Positions 7,582 to 13,787 of a stretch of 49,962 nt of DNA are shown in pieces (positions within the stretch are counted from its first letter, which is position 1; each line of letters opens with the position of its first letter). This DNA is from a virus, in the IMG/VR virus record IMGVR_UViG_3300036790_000112, positions 1-49,962 of that record. The stretch is one strand, 5' to 3'. The notes under the pieces were generated by a model that saw nothing but the letters and a program-made list of their open reading frames with translations, was not told the origin of the DNA and did no database searches. A program made the translations under genes and the position numbers.

Positions 7582-8153
7582 CCCGCTGGCTCGCACTACC
7601 CCTCTGGATCAGCGCCGCCCTCATCCTCGCCGCAGCTCCTGCTCGAGCCGATCTCGGTGGGGAGGTTCCGTCTCCGGGGACGTGTGACTATCCCGCGGTC
7701 GGGCACTCCGGAAACTATTTCAACGTCTACATCTATGTGTGTGATTTCCCCACCGAAGTCAATGGGGCGCATCATCACTGCGAGTACGGGGGGGCGATGA
7801 TCCAAGGCCAAGCCGGTATCTCCATCGCCTTCTTCAACGCCAACCTCAGCGGCGATTTGGGGGTGATCTCGGGGTGGTGTGACTGGCTGTGTCCCAGCGG
7901 GGAGCGGGCAGCGCAGCCGAACCCGCCGGGGGGGTGGAAGAACTTTATGATCGCCCGCACCTGCAAACCCGTCGGCCCCCCACCACCATCACCGTGGGGC
8001 ACGGTAGATAACCCGAACCCGCCCCCGCCGGAGCCGCCGCCGGTGGATCAGATGCAACCCTTGGTCGCTACGCCGTGGCAGCCCGGATTGAATCCGGGGA
8101 CGCAAACCAACCCCGGAGCTCTCCCCTCTATCCCGCAGGAACCCGCCCGATGA
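7569..8153 (+). CDS. Secreted Cys-rich, Pro-rich protein (possible lysogenic-conversion gene)
   Basis: 194 residues. A signal peptide is clear: charged start, hydrophobic ALPLWISAALILAAAP, cleavage near ARA-DL. The mature part carries six cysteines (CDYP, VCDFP, HHHCEYGG, WCDWLCP, RTCKP), so disulfides and extracellular location are likely. From about residue 138 it is proline-rich and low-complexity. Similar secreted proteins occur in mycobacterial genomes, so it may have been acquired from a host. It could alter the cell surface, for example in superinfection exclusion; that is inference. Confidence 0.7.
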   Translation: MEAVTRWLALPLWISAALILAAAPARADLGGEVPSPGTCDYPAVGHSGNYFNVYIYVCDFPTEVNGAHHHCEYGGAMIQGQAGISIAFFNANLSGDLGVISGWCDWLCPSGERAAQPNPPGGWKNFMIARTCKPVGPPPPSPWGTVDNPNPPPPEPPPVDQMQPLVATPWQPGLNPGTQTNPGALPSIPQEPAR

Positions 8154-8257
8154 TGCTGTGGCGGCTCCACATCCGCCGCGGACTCATCCAATGGCACGGG
8201 CCGCTGCGGACGTACACGCTGTGGCCGTGGAAGGTGCAGGACCGCGGCAACCTGTGA
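8150..8257 (+). CDS. 35-residue basic hypothetical protein
   Basis: Starts at ATGATG overlapping the previous TGA and encodes 35 residues rich in Trp, Arg and Leu (MMLWRLHIRRGLIQWHG). It closes the lysis-side operon; after it comes a 72-base gap holding an inverted repeat. A very short coupled gene of unknown role. Confidence 0.5.
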   Translation: MMLWRLHIRRGLIQWHGPLRTYTLWPWKVQDRGNL

Positions 8258-8302
8258 GCCGATAAGGTTGCCCACTGTAAACCGGTCCTATGTAGTTCAC
8301 TC

Positions 8303-8318
8303 TACCACTTTGGTGGTA
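8303..8318. promoter_or_regulatory. Inverted repeat, candidate operator of the HTH gene
   Basis: TACCAC-TTTG-GTGGTA is a perfect 6-bp-arm palindrome lying 12 bases before the GTG of the small HTH gene. Its place directly upstream of a DNA-binding protein fits an autoregulatory operator. No convincing -35/-10 pair was found; a TTGACA nearby (8322-8327) is too close to the start codon to be used. Confidence 0.4.
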
Positions 8319-8329
8319 CTGTTGACAGC

Positions 8330-8524
8330 GTGGAAGAGGTAGAGGACTGGCTTGAGCAGCATGGCCGGAAACTCGCCAAAACCCGCACAACGGAACGCAA
8401 AGACCTTGAGGCCGCGGAAGCATTGACCGTGGAAGCCACAGCGGCCGGCGTCCCCGAAAGACGCATCGCCAAACTGTTGGGTGTGGATCGTATGACCGTA
8501 CGCAAATGGGTAGGGAAACGATGA
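8330..8524 (+). CDS. Small helix-turn-helix protein
   Basis: 64 residues from GTG. The C-terminal half is a resolvase/Hin-like helix-turn-helix: ATAAGVPERRIAKLLGVDRMTVRKW. The N-terminal half is charged and helical. Its TGA overlaps the ATG of an MbcA/ParS-like domain gene, so the two products together recreate the usual two-domain antitoxin layout (HTH, then toxin-binding domain). The last residues WVGKR are encoded by a junction repeat that recurs at the next genes. Confidence 0.75.
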   Translation: MEEVEDWLEQHGRKLAKTRTTERKDLEAAEALTVEATAAGVPERRIAKLLGVDRMTVRKWVGKR

Positions 8525-8706
8525 GCACGGTTGAGGAGCGCGTGCGGGAACTACTCGCGACGACGTACCTGCCCGAGGGCGTGGACATCTACATGGCGAG
8601 CCCGAACCGCAACCTCGGCATGAAAACACCGACCGAGCTGATCGCTGCCGGTCGGGGTGAAGCCGTGCTGGCTGAAGTCAAGTATCTGACAGGCGACGCG
8701 TGGTAA
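8521..8706 (+). CDS. MbcA/ParS/Xre antitoxin C-terminal-type domain, stand-alone
   Basis: 61 residues. The segment MASPNRNLGMKTPTELIAAG followed by RGEAVLAEVKYLTGDAW matches the DUF2384/MbcA-ParS toxin-binding domain (LGG.TP.ELI..G.G..V). Such domains normally follow an HTH in one protein and neutralise RES/MbcT-type toxins. Here the domain is a separate gene coupled to the HTH gene by ATGA, and no RES toxin is encoded nearby. It may act as a phage antitoxin against a host toxin, or as a regulator. Confidence 0.7.
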   Translation: MSTVEERVRELLATTYLPEGVDIYMASPNRNLGMKTPTELIAAGRGEAVLAEVKYLTGDAW

Positions 8707-8734
8707 ACGACGTCGGGAAGTGGGTAGGCAAAAG

Positions 8735-8914
8735 ATGAGCCTCGTGGATCAGATCCTCAACCTGCCCGCCGTCTCTAGATATCTTGATGCCGAGCGAGAA
8801 AAGCACCGTGTGGCGATTGCCGCCGCCAAGGAACTGGACGCCGTGTTTGAACGCGATGCTGCCCGCCTCACAGCACGGATGGTCCTTTCCGGCTGTTGGG
8901 TAGGCAAACAATGA
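8735..8914 (+). CDS. Small helical hypothetical protein
   Basis: 59 residues, ATG in the second junction repeat. Predicted mainly helical (VSRYLDAEREKHRVAIAAAK) and it ends in GCWVGKQ, whose codons are the next repeat copy. Typical of small early accessory genes in actinophages; no family was recognised. A GTG 15 bases upstream is possible but would translate the repeat itself. Confidence 0.6.
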   Translation: MSLVDQILNLPAVSRYLDAEREKHRVAIAAAKELDAVFERDAARLTARMVLSGCWVGKQ

Positions 8915-9072
8915 GCGGAGCACTTGACCGCAACGTGACCCAAGCAATCTTTCTCGTGGCTTGCGATTACCTGCGCGGCGATGACAGCGAGTATGACGTC
9001 CACGACGGCCTGTTGTGGGACATGGCGGTGGACATGCATAAAGCCGTCAACGCCGAGGTAGGCAAACGATGA
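8911..9072 (+). CDS. Small acidic hypothetical protein
   Basis: 53 residues, ATG overlapping the previous TGA inside the third junction repeat. Acidic and helical (YLRGDDSEYDVHDGLLWDMA), ending NAEVGKR in the fourth repeat copy. Coupled translation with both neighbours. Function unknown. Confidence 0.6.
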   Translation: MSGALDRNVTQAIFLVACDYLRGDDSEYDVHDGLLWDMAVDMHKAVNAEVGKR

Positions 9073-9359
9073 GCGCGACTCCAGATCGGTCGTGGATCGA
9101 GTTTTCAAATGGTCTACGCGGACAAGACCAGAACGTCATCAAGAAATTTGATAGGCAAACGATGAACGACTTGGACATCCGCGTTGACGTGTACACAGCT
9201 GGTGTGCTCCGTGAGGGCTACCCCGCTTCGTATCCGTGCGTGGTAGTGACGCACATGCCGACCGGGATTGTCGAAAAGGATGCTTCCACGCCCTCTCAGT
9301 TGCAGAACAAAGCCGCGGCGATGGCGCGGGTTGAAGGACGGCTAGGCAAACTAGATTGA
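9069..9359 (+). CDS. Hypothetical protein with internal junction-repeat start
   Basis: 96 residues. The N-terminal part holds DRSWIEFSNG, nearly repeated in the protein at 17278 (DRSWIEFTKT). A fifth junction repeat (9150-9167) lies inside the gene and gives an in-frame ATG at 9162, which would encode a 65-residue protein starting MNDLDIRVDVY. The gene may therefore be a fusion of a short peptide and an original smaller gene. It ends in a decayed sixth repeat. The second part (DVYTAGVLREGYPASYPCVV) looks like a small beta domain. Confidence 0.6.
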   Translation: MSATPDRSWIEFSNGLRGQDQNVIKKFDRQTMNDLDIRVDVYTAGVLREGYPASYPCVVVTHMPTGIVEKDASTPSQLQNKAAAMARVEGRLGKLD

Positions 9360-9448
9360 CCGCCATGTCGTCACCTGTGTTGTCACTCGGTTACGGCTGG
9401 GGAGTGTAGCTTGGAGTGTAGTGGCTGGTCCGATATCCTTTTGACCTG

Positions 9449-9510
9449 TGCGCCGTCAGGGTTTCGAACCCCGGACCCGCTGATTAAGAGTCAGTGGATC
9501 TGCTACAATT
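9449..9510 (-). other. attP: attP core: 3' portion of a tRNA-Lys(CTT)
   Basis: Read on the reverse strand this has a tRNA anticodon loop CTCTTAA with a CTGA/TCAG stem, a variable region, a T arm (CGGGG-TTCGAAA-CCCTG) and the acceptor 3' strand ACGGCGCA. The matching 5' acceptor strand GCGCCGT is absent and the D-arm part has lost bases, so it is not an intact tRNA gene. A copied 3' tRNA half in a temperate phage is the normal attP core: integration restores the host tRNA. The surrounding stretch 9360-9658 has no other gene. The integrase is about 1.9 kb away. Confidence 0.75.
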
Positions 9511-9588
9511 GACCAGTACGAACACCGAATAAGCCCAGGTGGGAGTGGAATGAGATGGAATGACTAACCATTGACCTGGAACTAGTAT

Positions 9589-9609
9589 GTTGTCAGTTGG
9601 GTTGTCAGT
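9589..9609 (+). promoter_or_regulatory. Candidate integrase arm-type sites
   Basis: GTTGTCAGT occurs twice in direct orientation 12 bases apart (9589-9597 and 9601-9609), and a relative GTTGTCACT lies on the other side of the att core (9379-9387). Short direct repeats flanking an att core are what arm-binding sites of tyrosine integrases look like. This is inference from position and repetition. Confidence 0.35.
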
Positions 9610-9658
9610 GAGTGAGCATGAATCACCGCGAGGAAATCGTTGTAAGAGAGGGAATGAT

Positions 9659-9877
9659 ATGGATCAACCGGGGACGATGCGGATGTCACCTGACGGCGAT
9701 ACCGCGATACTTACAACGGACAATGACGAAGCTCCCTGGTTCCATATCGACGGAGATGGTCGGCGCTACTGGGCCACGCATGACGACGTGAAGAACTGGG
9801 CTGTCCGTAAAGCATCATTTAGCCCGGCACCTGAGTTGAAGTGGACAACCGTGCCAGCTGGAAGATTTGGGGCATGA
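9659..9877 (+). CDS. Hypothetical protein after attP
   Basis: 72 residues. I chose the ATG preceded by AGAGAGGGAATGAT; an in-frame ATG 72 bases upstream lies in the att repeat region. The sequence PDGDTAILTTDNDEAPWFHI suggests a small beta-rich fold. Its TGA overlaps the next ATG. Family not recognised. Confidence 0.6.
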   Translation: MDQPGTMRMSPDGDTAILTTDNDEAPWFHIDGDGRRYWATHDDVKNWAVRKASFSPAPELKWTTVPAGRFGA

Positions 9878-10041
9878 ACAATTTGAAGGACTTGGCTGAC
9901 TTGATCGGCAGGCATGAGTCACCCGATTATCACGCCTTCACCTGGAGCTGCGACTGTGGCGTTGACTTCCATGATGCAGACTCCCACGCCGATCATCTCG
10001 CTGCTGTACTCAATGGCATCCTCGGGCTACATCTTGACTAA
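9874..10041 (+). CDS. Small zinc-finger-like protein
   Basis: 55 residues. The core WSCDCGVDFHDADSHADHL has two cysteines and two or more histidines spaced as in C-x-C...H-x3-H zinc-binding motifs. An ATGA overlap couples it to the preceding gene. Probably a small nucleic-acid or protein-binding regulator; role not determined. Confidence 0.6.
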   Translation: MNNLKDLADLIGRHESPDYHAFTWSCDCGVDFHDADSHADHLAAVLNGILGLHLD

Positions 10042-10075
10042 GTGCCGTTCCGGTGTTGGGTAGAGAGAGGAAAAC

Positions 10076-10279
10076 ATGAGGGATTACGTCGCAGCATTGC
10101 GCCAGGCACTCGCAGCACACGATGAGTGGCCAACCGATCTAACCCGCGAACGGGTGGTCGATGCGGCACGCGCCGCGCTACGCGAGCACGACATGGTGCA
10201 ATACCTGATCGACAAAGGACTGCCACCGATCAGCACCGCTGAGCTGGCGCGTCAATTAGAGAGAAACACGCAACAGTGA
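10076..10279 (+). CDS. Small helical hypothetical protein
   Basis: 67 residues, start fixed by the strong AGAGAGAGGAAAAC leader. Mainly helical and charged (VAALRQALAAHDEWPTDLTR, then RVVDAARAALREHDMV). The first codons (ATGAGGGATT) recur at 10878 as a tiny truncated copy that stops after 11 residues. Family not recognised. Confidence 0.65.
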   Translation: MRDYVAALRQALAAHDEWPTDLTRERVVDAARAALREHDMVQYLIDKGLPPISTAELARQLERNTQQ

Positions 10280-10322
10280 AGGTTGAGAAACAGATGAGCG
10301 ACGGATTGGACGCCTGGGAGAC

Positions 10323-10481
10323 ATGGACATACCGTTGACCGTTGGTGAGTTGGTCGCAGAGTTGCAGGAGCATCCGCTAGACCTGCCCGTCTATCTGCAC
10401 TTCCATGACAACGGCGAGGAATGTATCGGGGTTAGTCGCGGCAAGCAGGGCAATCCCCTGCGTGACGTGGTGTGGATCTAG
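10323..10481 (+). CDS. Small hypothetical protein of a common actinophage type
   Basis: 52 residues: MDIPLTVGELVAELQEHPLD followed by LPVYLHFHDN and a final VVWI. The pattern 'TVGELVAELQ..P.DLPVY' recurs in many actinophage small proteins. A 14-residue ORF beginning at 10294 overlaps its start in another frame and may serve as a leader or be a relic. Function unknown. Confidence 0.55.
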   Translation: MDIPLTVGELVAELQEHPLDLPVYLHFHDNGEECIGVSRGKQGNPLRDVVWI

Positions 10482-10489
10482 GAGCAAAT

Positions 10490-10864
10490 ATGAAATCCCA
10501 CCCGATGCGCGTTCTCACCGATGACCAGTTGCGCCGCTGGCGCGACGACCAGGCAGCCATCATCGGCGGTATGTCCCGCAGTACACACCGAGATGTTGGG
10601 CGTGAGATGCGCCGCCATCAGCGCACACTGGAGAAGATCGACGCTGAGATTTTCCGACGTGAGGTGGCTACACCATTCGTTTGGGTACCGCCCAGCATGA
10701 GAGAAGACTACGAGTGGAAACGTGCGGCACACCGTCAGTGCATCGAGTTGACCAGACGCTTTCAGGAGGACGGCGGGGCAGCAGCATTCTTCCAATGGGC
10801 AAACGCCTACACGCTAGCTTGTGCAGGCATCTTTTCAGAAGCCGACTACTACGGGTCGACGTAA
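10490..10864 (+). CDS. Hypothetical charged helical protein
   Basis: 124 residues. The chosen ATG follows AGGAGCAAAT; an in-frame start 18 bases upstream overlaps the previous gene. The first 65 residues are charged helices (DDQLRRWRDDQAAIIGG, REMRRHQRTLEKIDAEIFRR), then a segment with WANAYTLACAGIFSEADYYG. No family recognised. Confidence 0.6.
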   Translation: MKSHPMRVLTDDQLRRWRDDQAAIIGGMSRSTHRDVGREMRRHQRTLEKIDAEIFRREVATPFVWVPPSMREDYEWKRAAHRQCIELTRRFQEDGGAAAFFQWANAYTLACAGIFSEADYYGST

Positions 10865-10950
10865 CCGTGGAGGAACGATGAGGGATTCCACAGTAAGGCT
10901 GATTCATGTCTAAGCGTCGTAGTCCTGGTGATGGGTGGAGAGAAGAAAAC

Positions 10951-11097
10951 ATGGAAGACGCCGACAAAGACTACTGCTGGTGCGGCACCCGAGTGACCTA
11001 CCTAGCCACCGTTGGCAAGTGGCTTTGCAGCGCCCACGGCTACCAGGAGAGGGTCTACGGCCCAACCCCCGACCTGCCGACACTACCGCACGCCTGA
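10951..11097 (+). CDS. Small zinc-ribbon-like protein
   Basis: 48 residues from the ATG in the second repeat copy. CWCG near the N-terminus and WLCSAHG later give a possible C-x-C...C-x2-H metal site. A longer reading from 10906 would add SKRRSPGDGW, which copies the integrase N-terminus; I treat that as relic sequence, not as the start. Role unknown. Confidence 0.55.
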   Translation: MEDADKDYCWCGTRVTYLATVGKWLCSAHGYQERVYGPTPDLPTLPHA

Positions 11098-11145
11098 ACG
11101 CACAGTTGTATCGGTAGTCGCGGTGATGGGTAGAGAGAGGAAAAC

Positions 11146-11394
11146 ATGAGCGACGAGAAGGGCGACCCGGTAGAAGTTTCCTACGACGAACCCGACGGAA
11201 TGTCGATTGGGTTTACATACGAAACTGCTCCCGGCGAGTACGTCGAGTTTGATTTTGAGGATGGCAAGGTCGGCGTTGCCGCATCTGATGATGAGTGTCC
11301 AGGACACATGTCATGGCTGTCGAAAGAGCAGGCTGTCGAGATCGCGCAGCAGATTCTTGGCTGGGCCGGGATAACCCAACCCGATGCCCTCTAA
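11146..11394 (+). CDS. Acidic hypothetical protein upstream of integrase
   Basis: 82 residues, ATG directly behind the third repeat copy (AGAGAGAGGAAAAC). Very acidic in the first 50 residues (VEVSYDEPDGMSIGF, YVEFDFEDGKVG), then a helical tail (SKEQAVEIAQQILGWAG). Its last 11 bases overlap the integrase start, so it is probably co-translated with int. Function unknown. Confidence 0.65.
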   Translation: MSDEKGDPVEVSYDEPDGMSIGFTYETAPGEYVEFDFEDGKVGVAASDDECPGHMSWLSKEQAVEIAQQILGWAGITQPDAL

Positions 11395-12670
11395 GCGTCG
11401 TTCTCCCGGTGACGGTTCTCTGTCGAGACGTAAGTCGGATGGCATCTATGTCGCTTCGGTGGAGATCCCTAGCTTGGATGGGAAGCGTCGCCAGAAACGG
11501 GCGTTTTCGAAGGACCGAAACAAAGCGATAGCGAAGCTGAATAAGCTGCGGGCCGAGGTGGCCGCCGGCCATATCGCGGTGACGGGTAAGACAACGGTGG
11601 AAGCGTGGCTTCAGCGCTGGATTGAGGACATCCGCGGCCCGAAACTCCGCCCGGGGACGAAGGACGATTACGCCCGCACCATCCGCCTGCACATCAACCC
11701 CCACATCGGCACCAAACGCCTGGACAGGTTGTCGGCGCAGGATGTGCGGGTCATGCAAACCAGCATCAAACAGTCACGCACCGCCCAGCTCGCGCATGTC
11801 ATCCTCCGTAGCGCTTTGGGGGATGCGATCAAAGAGGGCATGCTGACAAGGAATGTGGCGGAGGTAGCCGAAAAACCGAAACACGTTACGTCGCAGCGGT
11901 CGCCTCTGTCCTCCCCCGAAGCGAAACAGCTACTTAGATCAGCTATCGACTCGGGGGATCGGTGGGCCACAAGATGGGCCGCAGCCCTCCTCCTCGGCGC
12001 ACGGCAAGGCGAAATATTGGGCCTCCAATGGAACCGCCTCGACCTCGACAACGGGATAGCCGACTTCCGGTGGCAGCTCCAACAGCTCGAGCAGGCCCAC
12101 GGCTGCGGACAACGTCACAGTGACAAAACAACCCCGTCAGTTGTTGTTGCGACTGACGGGGTTGATGAGATGAACCCTCCCCGAGAGAATAGCACGTGGC
12201 CATGTGGGCGCAAGCGTCCAGGCTGGTGCCCCCAAAGGCGTTGGGACCTACCCCGCGGATTCGAACACCAAATCCTCCACCGATCCCTGGCGTTGACTGC
12301 ACCGAAGACGCGGGCCGGAACCCGGATCGTCCCCATCCCCGCCCCCCTCTGGGCGCTCCTCCAAATCCACCCCCACGGCACCGACAACCCGCATGGTTTG
12401 GTGTGGCATCACGACGACGGCCGACCCATCTCACCGCGGGATGACTACGACAACTGGCAGACAGCCCTCTCCAACGCAGGGTTGCCGCCAGCGCCGTTGC
12501 ACATAGCGAGGAACACCTGCGCGAGCCTCCTAGCCGAAGCTGGAGTGCCCGAAGACATCCGAATGGCGATACTCGGGCAGGTCTCCCTAACCGCGCACAG
12601 GAGTTACGTCTACCGCGACCAAACACAAACCCGACAAGCCATGACCGCACTAGACCAGCTTTTAGGATGA
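11384..12670 (+). CDS. int: Tyrosine integrase
   Basis: 428 residues. N-terminal arm-binding region, core-binding domain at about 70-160, catalytic domain after 175. Visible catalytic residues: Arg207 (GARQGEILGL), Lys308 (APKTRAG), His373 and Arg376 (LHIAR), Tyr408 (HRSYVY). The usual His/Trp of the LGH motif is Gln399 (ILGQ). The region 240-282 carries HGCG and CGRKRPGWCP, cysteines found in related actinophage integrases, but they are separated by about 30 extra residues that include a 13-bp inverted repeat. It recombines attP with host tRNA-Lys. Fragments of its ends recur on both sides. Confidence 0.9.
   Translation: MPSKRRSPGDGSLSRRKSDGIYVASVEIPSLDGKRRQKRAFSKDRNKAIAKLNKLRAEVAAGHIAVTGKTTVEAWLQRWIEDIRGPKLRPGTKDDYARTIRLHINPHIGTKRLDRLSAQDVRVMQTSIKQSRTAQLAHVILRSALGDAIKEGMLTRNVAEVAEKPKHVTSQRSPLSSPEAKQLLRSAIDSGDRWATRWAAALLLGARQGEILGLQWNRLDLDNGIADFRWQLQQLEQAHGCGQRHSDKTTPSVVVATDGVDEMNPPRENSTWPCGRKRPGWCPQRRWDLPRGFEHQILHRSLALTAPKTRAGTRIVPIPAPLWALLQIHPHGTDNPHGLVWHHDDGRPISPRDDYDNWQTALSNAGLPPAPLHIARNTCASLLAEAGVPEDIRMAILGQVSLTAHRSYVYRDQTQTRQAMTALDQLLG
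12129..12164. repeat. Perfect 13-bp inverted repeat inside int
   Basis: CAACCCCGTCAGT and ACTGACGGGGTTG are exact reverse complements separated by TGTTGTTGCG. It lies within the part of int (codons about 249-260) that looks like an insertion between the HGCG and CGRKRPGWCP elements. It could be a transferred hairpin element, a terminator or antiterminator structure, or a recombination or binding site. Confidence 0.7.
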
Positions 12671-12700
12671 ACGCAACATTATCGGTGAAAGGATGATGCA

Positions 12701-13177
12701 ATGAGCAAAATGCGGATGACGTACCCGCAGGCCGACCTGTCCGAACTGGTCGAGTCGCCCACGCTATCGGGCGTACCTAAACATGCGCTGTGGTGGCGAC
12801 TGCGGGCGCTCCCCGGTGCGGACGGCTATACCCACGTGATGCAGATCGACGACATGGACAATCCAACGCTGATCACCGTCACTTGGTCCGATGAAGGACG
12901 CGATGAAACCGCCGATCCATTCGCAATTCAGGTCCACGATGACCGCGATGAGCCGCCGTATCTGGGGTTCTACGCAACTATCACGTCGGTGTCCGGCTCA
13001 ACAACCTGGCTCGATGCACTAGATGTTGAGCCACCCACATCAAACCCGCGCTGGGAACCGCTGACGCGGCCCGGCACCCACCGACACCCGTCGATGATGG
13101 ACAACATTGAGCAGCAGCGGAAAGAGCGGGGGTTATCTCCGACCTGGTTCGACGACCTTTACATAGGGCGGCGCTGA
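12701..13177 (+). CDS. Hypothetical protein downstream of int
   Basis: 158 residues; GAAAGGATGATGCA gives the ribosome site. Segments such as KHALWWRLRALPGADGYTHV and ITVTWSDEGRDE suggest a beta-rich N-terminus, then a helical tail (MMDNIEQQRKERGL). It ends DDLYIGRR, and its last codons (GACCTTTACATA) are nearly repeated at the ends of the two genes that follow. No family recognised. Confidence 0.65.
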   Translation: MSKMRMTYPQADLSELVESPTLSGVPKHALWWRLRALPGADGYTHVMQIDDMDNPTLITVTWSDEGRDETADPFAIQVHDDRDEPPYLGFYATITSVSGSTTWLDALDVEPPTSNPRWEPLTRPGTHRHPSMMDNIEQQRKERGLSPTWFDDLYIGRR

Positions 13178-13179
13178 CG

Positions 13180-13272
13180 GCGCATCGTAGTTATGTGTAT
13201 CGGGATCAGGCGCAGAACCGGCAAGCCATGACCGCCCTCGACCAGCTACTAGGGTGATCGCAACATTATCGG
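13180..13272 (+). pseudogene. Integrase 3'-end relic
   Basis: 26 codons encode AHRSYVYRDQAQNRQAMTAL and then DQLLG-stop, matching the last 25 residues of the integrase (404-428) with two substitutions. The match continues past the stop as CGCAACATTATCGG, also found after int (12672-12685). So an integrase 3' end plus downstream DNA has been duplicated here, about 590 bp from the first copy. The codons lack an own start and are not expected to be expressed. Confidence 0.8.
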
Positions 13273-13288
13273 CACTTAGGAGACAACG

Positions 13289-13633
13289 ATGCCGCACTTC
13301 ATTCTCAAGCCCGAACCCGACAAAGACGTTTACGTATGGTGGTCAACCATCTGCGAGGCACCATTGGCGGTGGGCACGCGGGACGAGCTGGCAAAGCGTA
13401 TGAGCCGCTCCGGCGAGCACGCTCCACCGGAACGCTTCGACCGCGCCGACCAGCGCGGCACCAGTTCGGTTGACGGACTAGACGGTTGGGACGACGGCAA
13501 AACCACCGGCAGCGTCATTGTCGAACAGCGCGGCCTAGTCCAACTCAAAGACCTGCCCGAAGTGTTCCGCTGCATGGAAGCCGACGAGCCTTACGACCAC
13601 GTAGTAACCCCGTTTGACGACGACCTTACATAA
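13289..13633 (+). CDS. Conserved mycobacteriophage-type hypothetical protein
   Basis: 114 residues. MPHFILKPEPDKDVYVWWST, then IVEQRGLVQLKDL, is a form I recognise from many mycobacteriophages near the integrase region. It has a small acidic fold without membrane segments. CTTAGGAGACAACG before the ATG is a strong ribosome site. It ends DDDLT with the GACCTTACATA codons shared with its neighbours. Function unknown. Confidence 0.75.
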   Translation: MPHFILKPEPDKDVYVWWSTICEAPLAVGTRDELAKRMSRSGEHAPPERFDRADQRGTSSVDGLDGWDDGKTTGSVIVEQRGLVQLKDLPEVFRCMEADEPYDHVVTPFDDDLT

Positions 13634-13652
13634 TAAGGCAGAAAGGACGAAC

Positions 13653-13772
13653 ATGAGCGTGGATGACGAACGCGGAAACTCACACTATTACGTGATCGAC
13701 TGCTGCGACGAGTACGTGTGCGCGGAGTGCGGCCAGAACCCCTGCGCCGTCCTCGACCCGGACCTTACATAA
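13653..13772 (+). CDS. Cys-rich 39-residue protein
   Basis: GAAAGGACGAAC precedes the ATG. Five cysteines sit in 39 residues: DCCDEYVCAECGQNPC, a likely zinc ribbon. It ends DPDLT, again with the GACCTTACATAA end. Possibly a small zinc-dependent regulator; too short to classify. Confidence 0.5.
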   Translation: MSVDDERGNSHYYVIDCCDEYVCAECGQNPCAVLDPDLT

Positions 13773-13787
13773 GGCCGTCGACGCACC

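Larger units (their letters stand above)
8508..9359 (+). repeat. Array of six start-site junction repeats (GGGTAGGCAAACGATGAGC type)
   Basis: Near-identical copies lie at 8508-8526, 8722-8740, 8898-8916, 9056-9074, 9150-9167 and a decayed copy from 9341. Five of the six end in an ATG. Where a gene reads into it, the repeat encodes the closing residues VGKR or VGKQ of one protein and then the start of the next. Spacing is 94-214 bases. It is more extended than a ribosome-binding site and resembles in principle the start-associated sequences described for cluster K mycobacteriophages, with a different sequence. Confidence 0.8.
10052..11150 (+). repeat. Second start-site repeat family (GGGTAGAGAGAGGAAAAC + ATG) with integrase 5'-end homology
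   Basis: Copies lie at 10052-10080, 10927-10954 and 11122-11150, each running into an ATG with a GAGAGAGG-type ribosome site. Upstream of the first two, the sequence also resembles the integrase start (CTAAGCGTCGT ... CCGGTGA near 11388): the second copy even encodes SKRRSPGDG, as the integrase N-terminus does. The shared GTTGGGTAG links this family to the 8508-9359 array. Confidence 0.75.

Noticed and set aside
8508-9359. CRISPR-like array because of repeated 19-mers
   Set aside because: Spacing is irregular (about 94-214 bp), the intervening DNA is coding, and most repeats hold start codons; no Cas genes exist.
9449-9510. A phage tRNA-Lys gene on the reverse strand
   Set aside because: The 5' acceptor strand and part of the D arm are missing, so it cannot fold into a whole tRNA; it fits an attP core instead.
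10294-10338. 14-codon ORF before the gene at 10323
   Set aside because: Too short and not conserved-looking; kept only as a note because it overlaps the next start.
12257-12266. GGATTCGAAC resembling a reversed tRNA T-loop in int
   Set aside because: It encodes GFE of the conserved PRGFE segment of this integrase type and has no surrounding tRNA structure.
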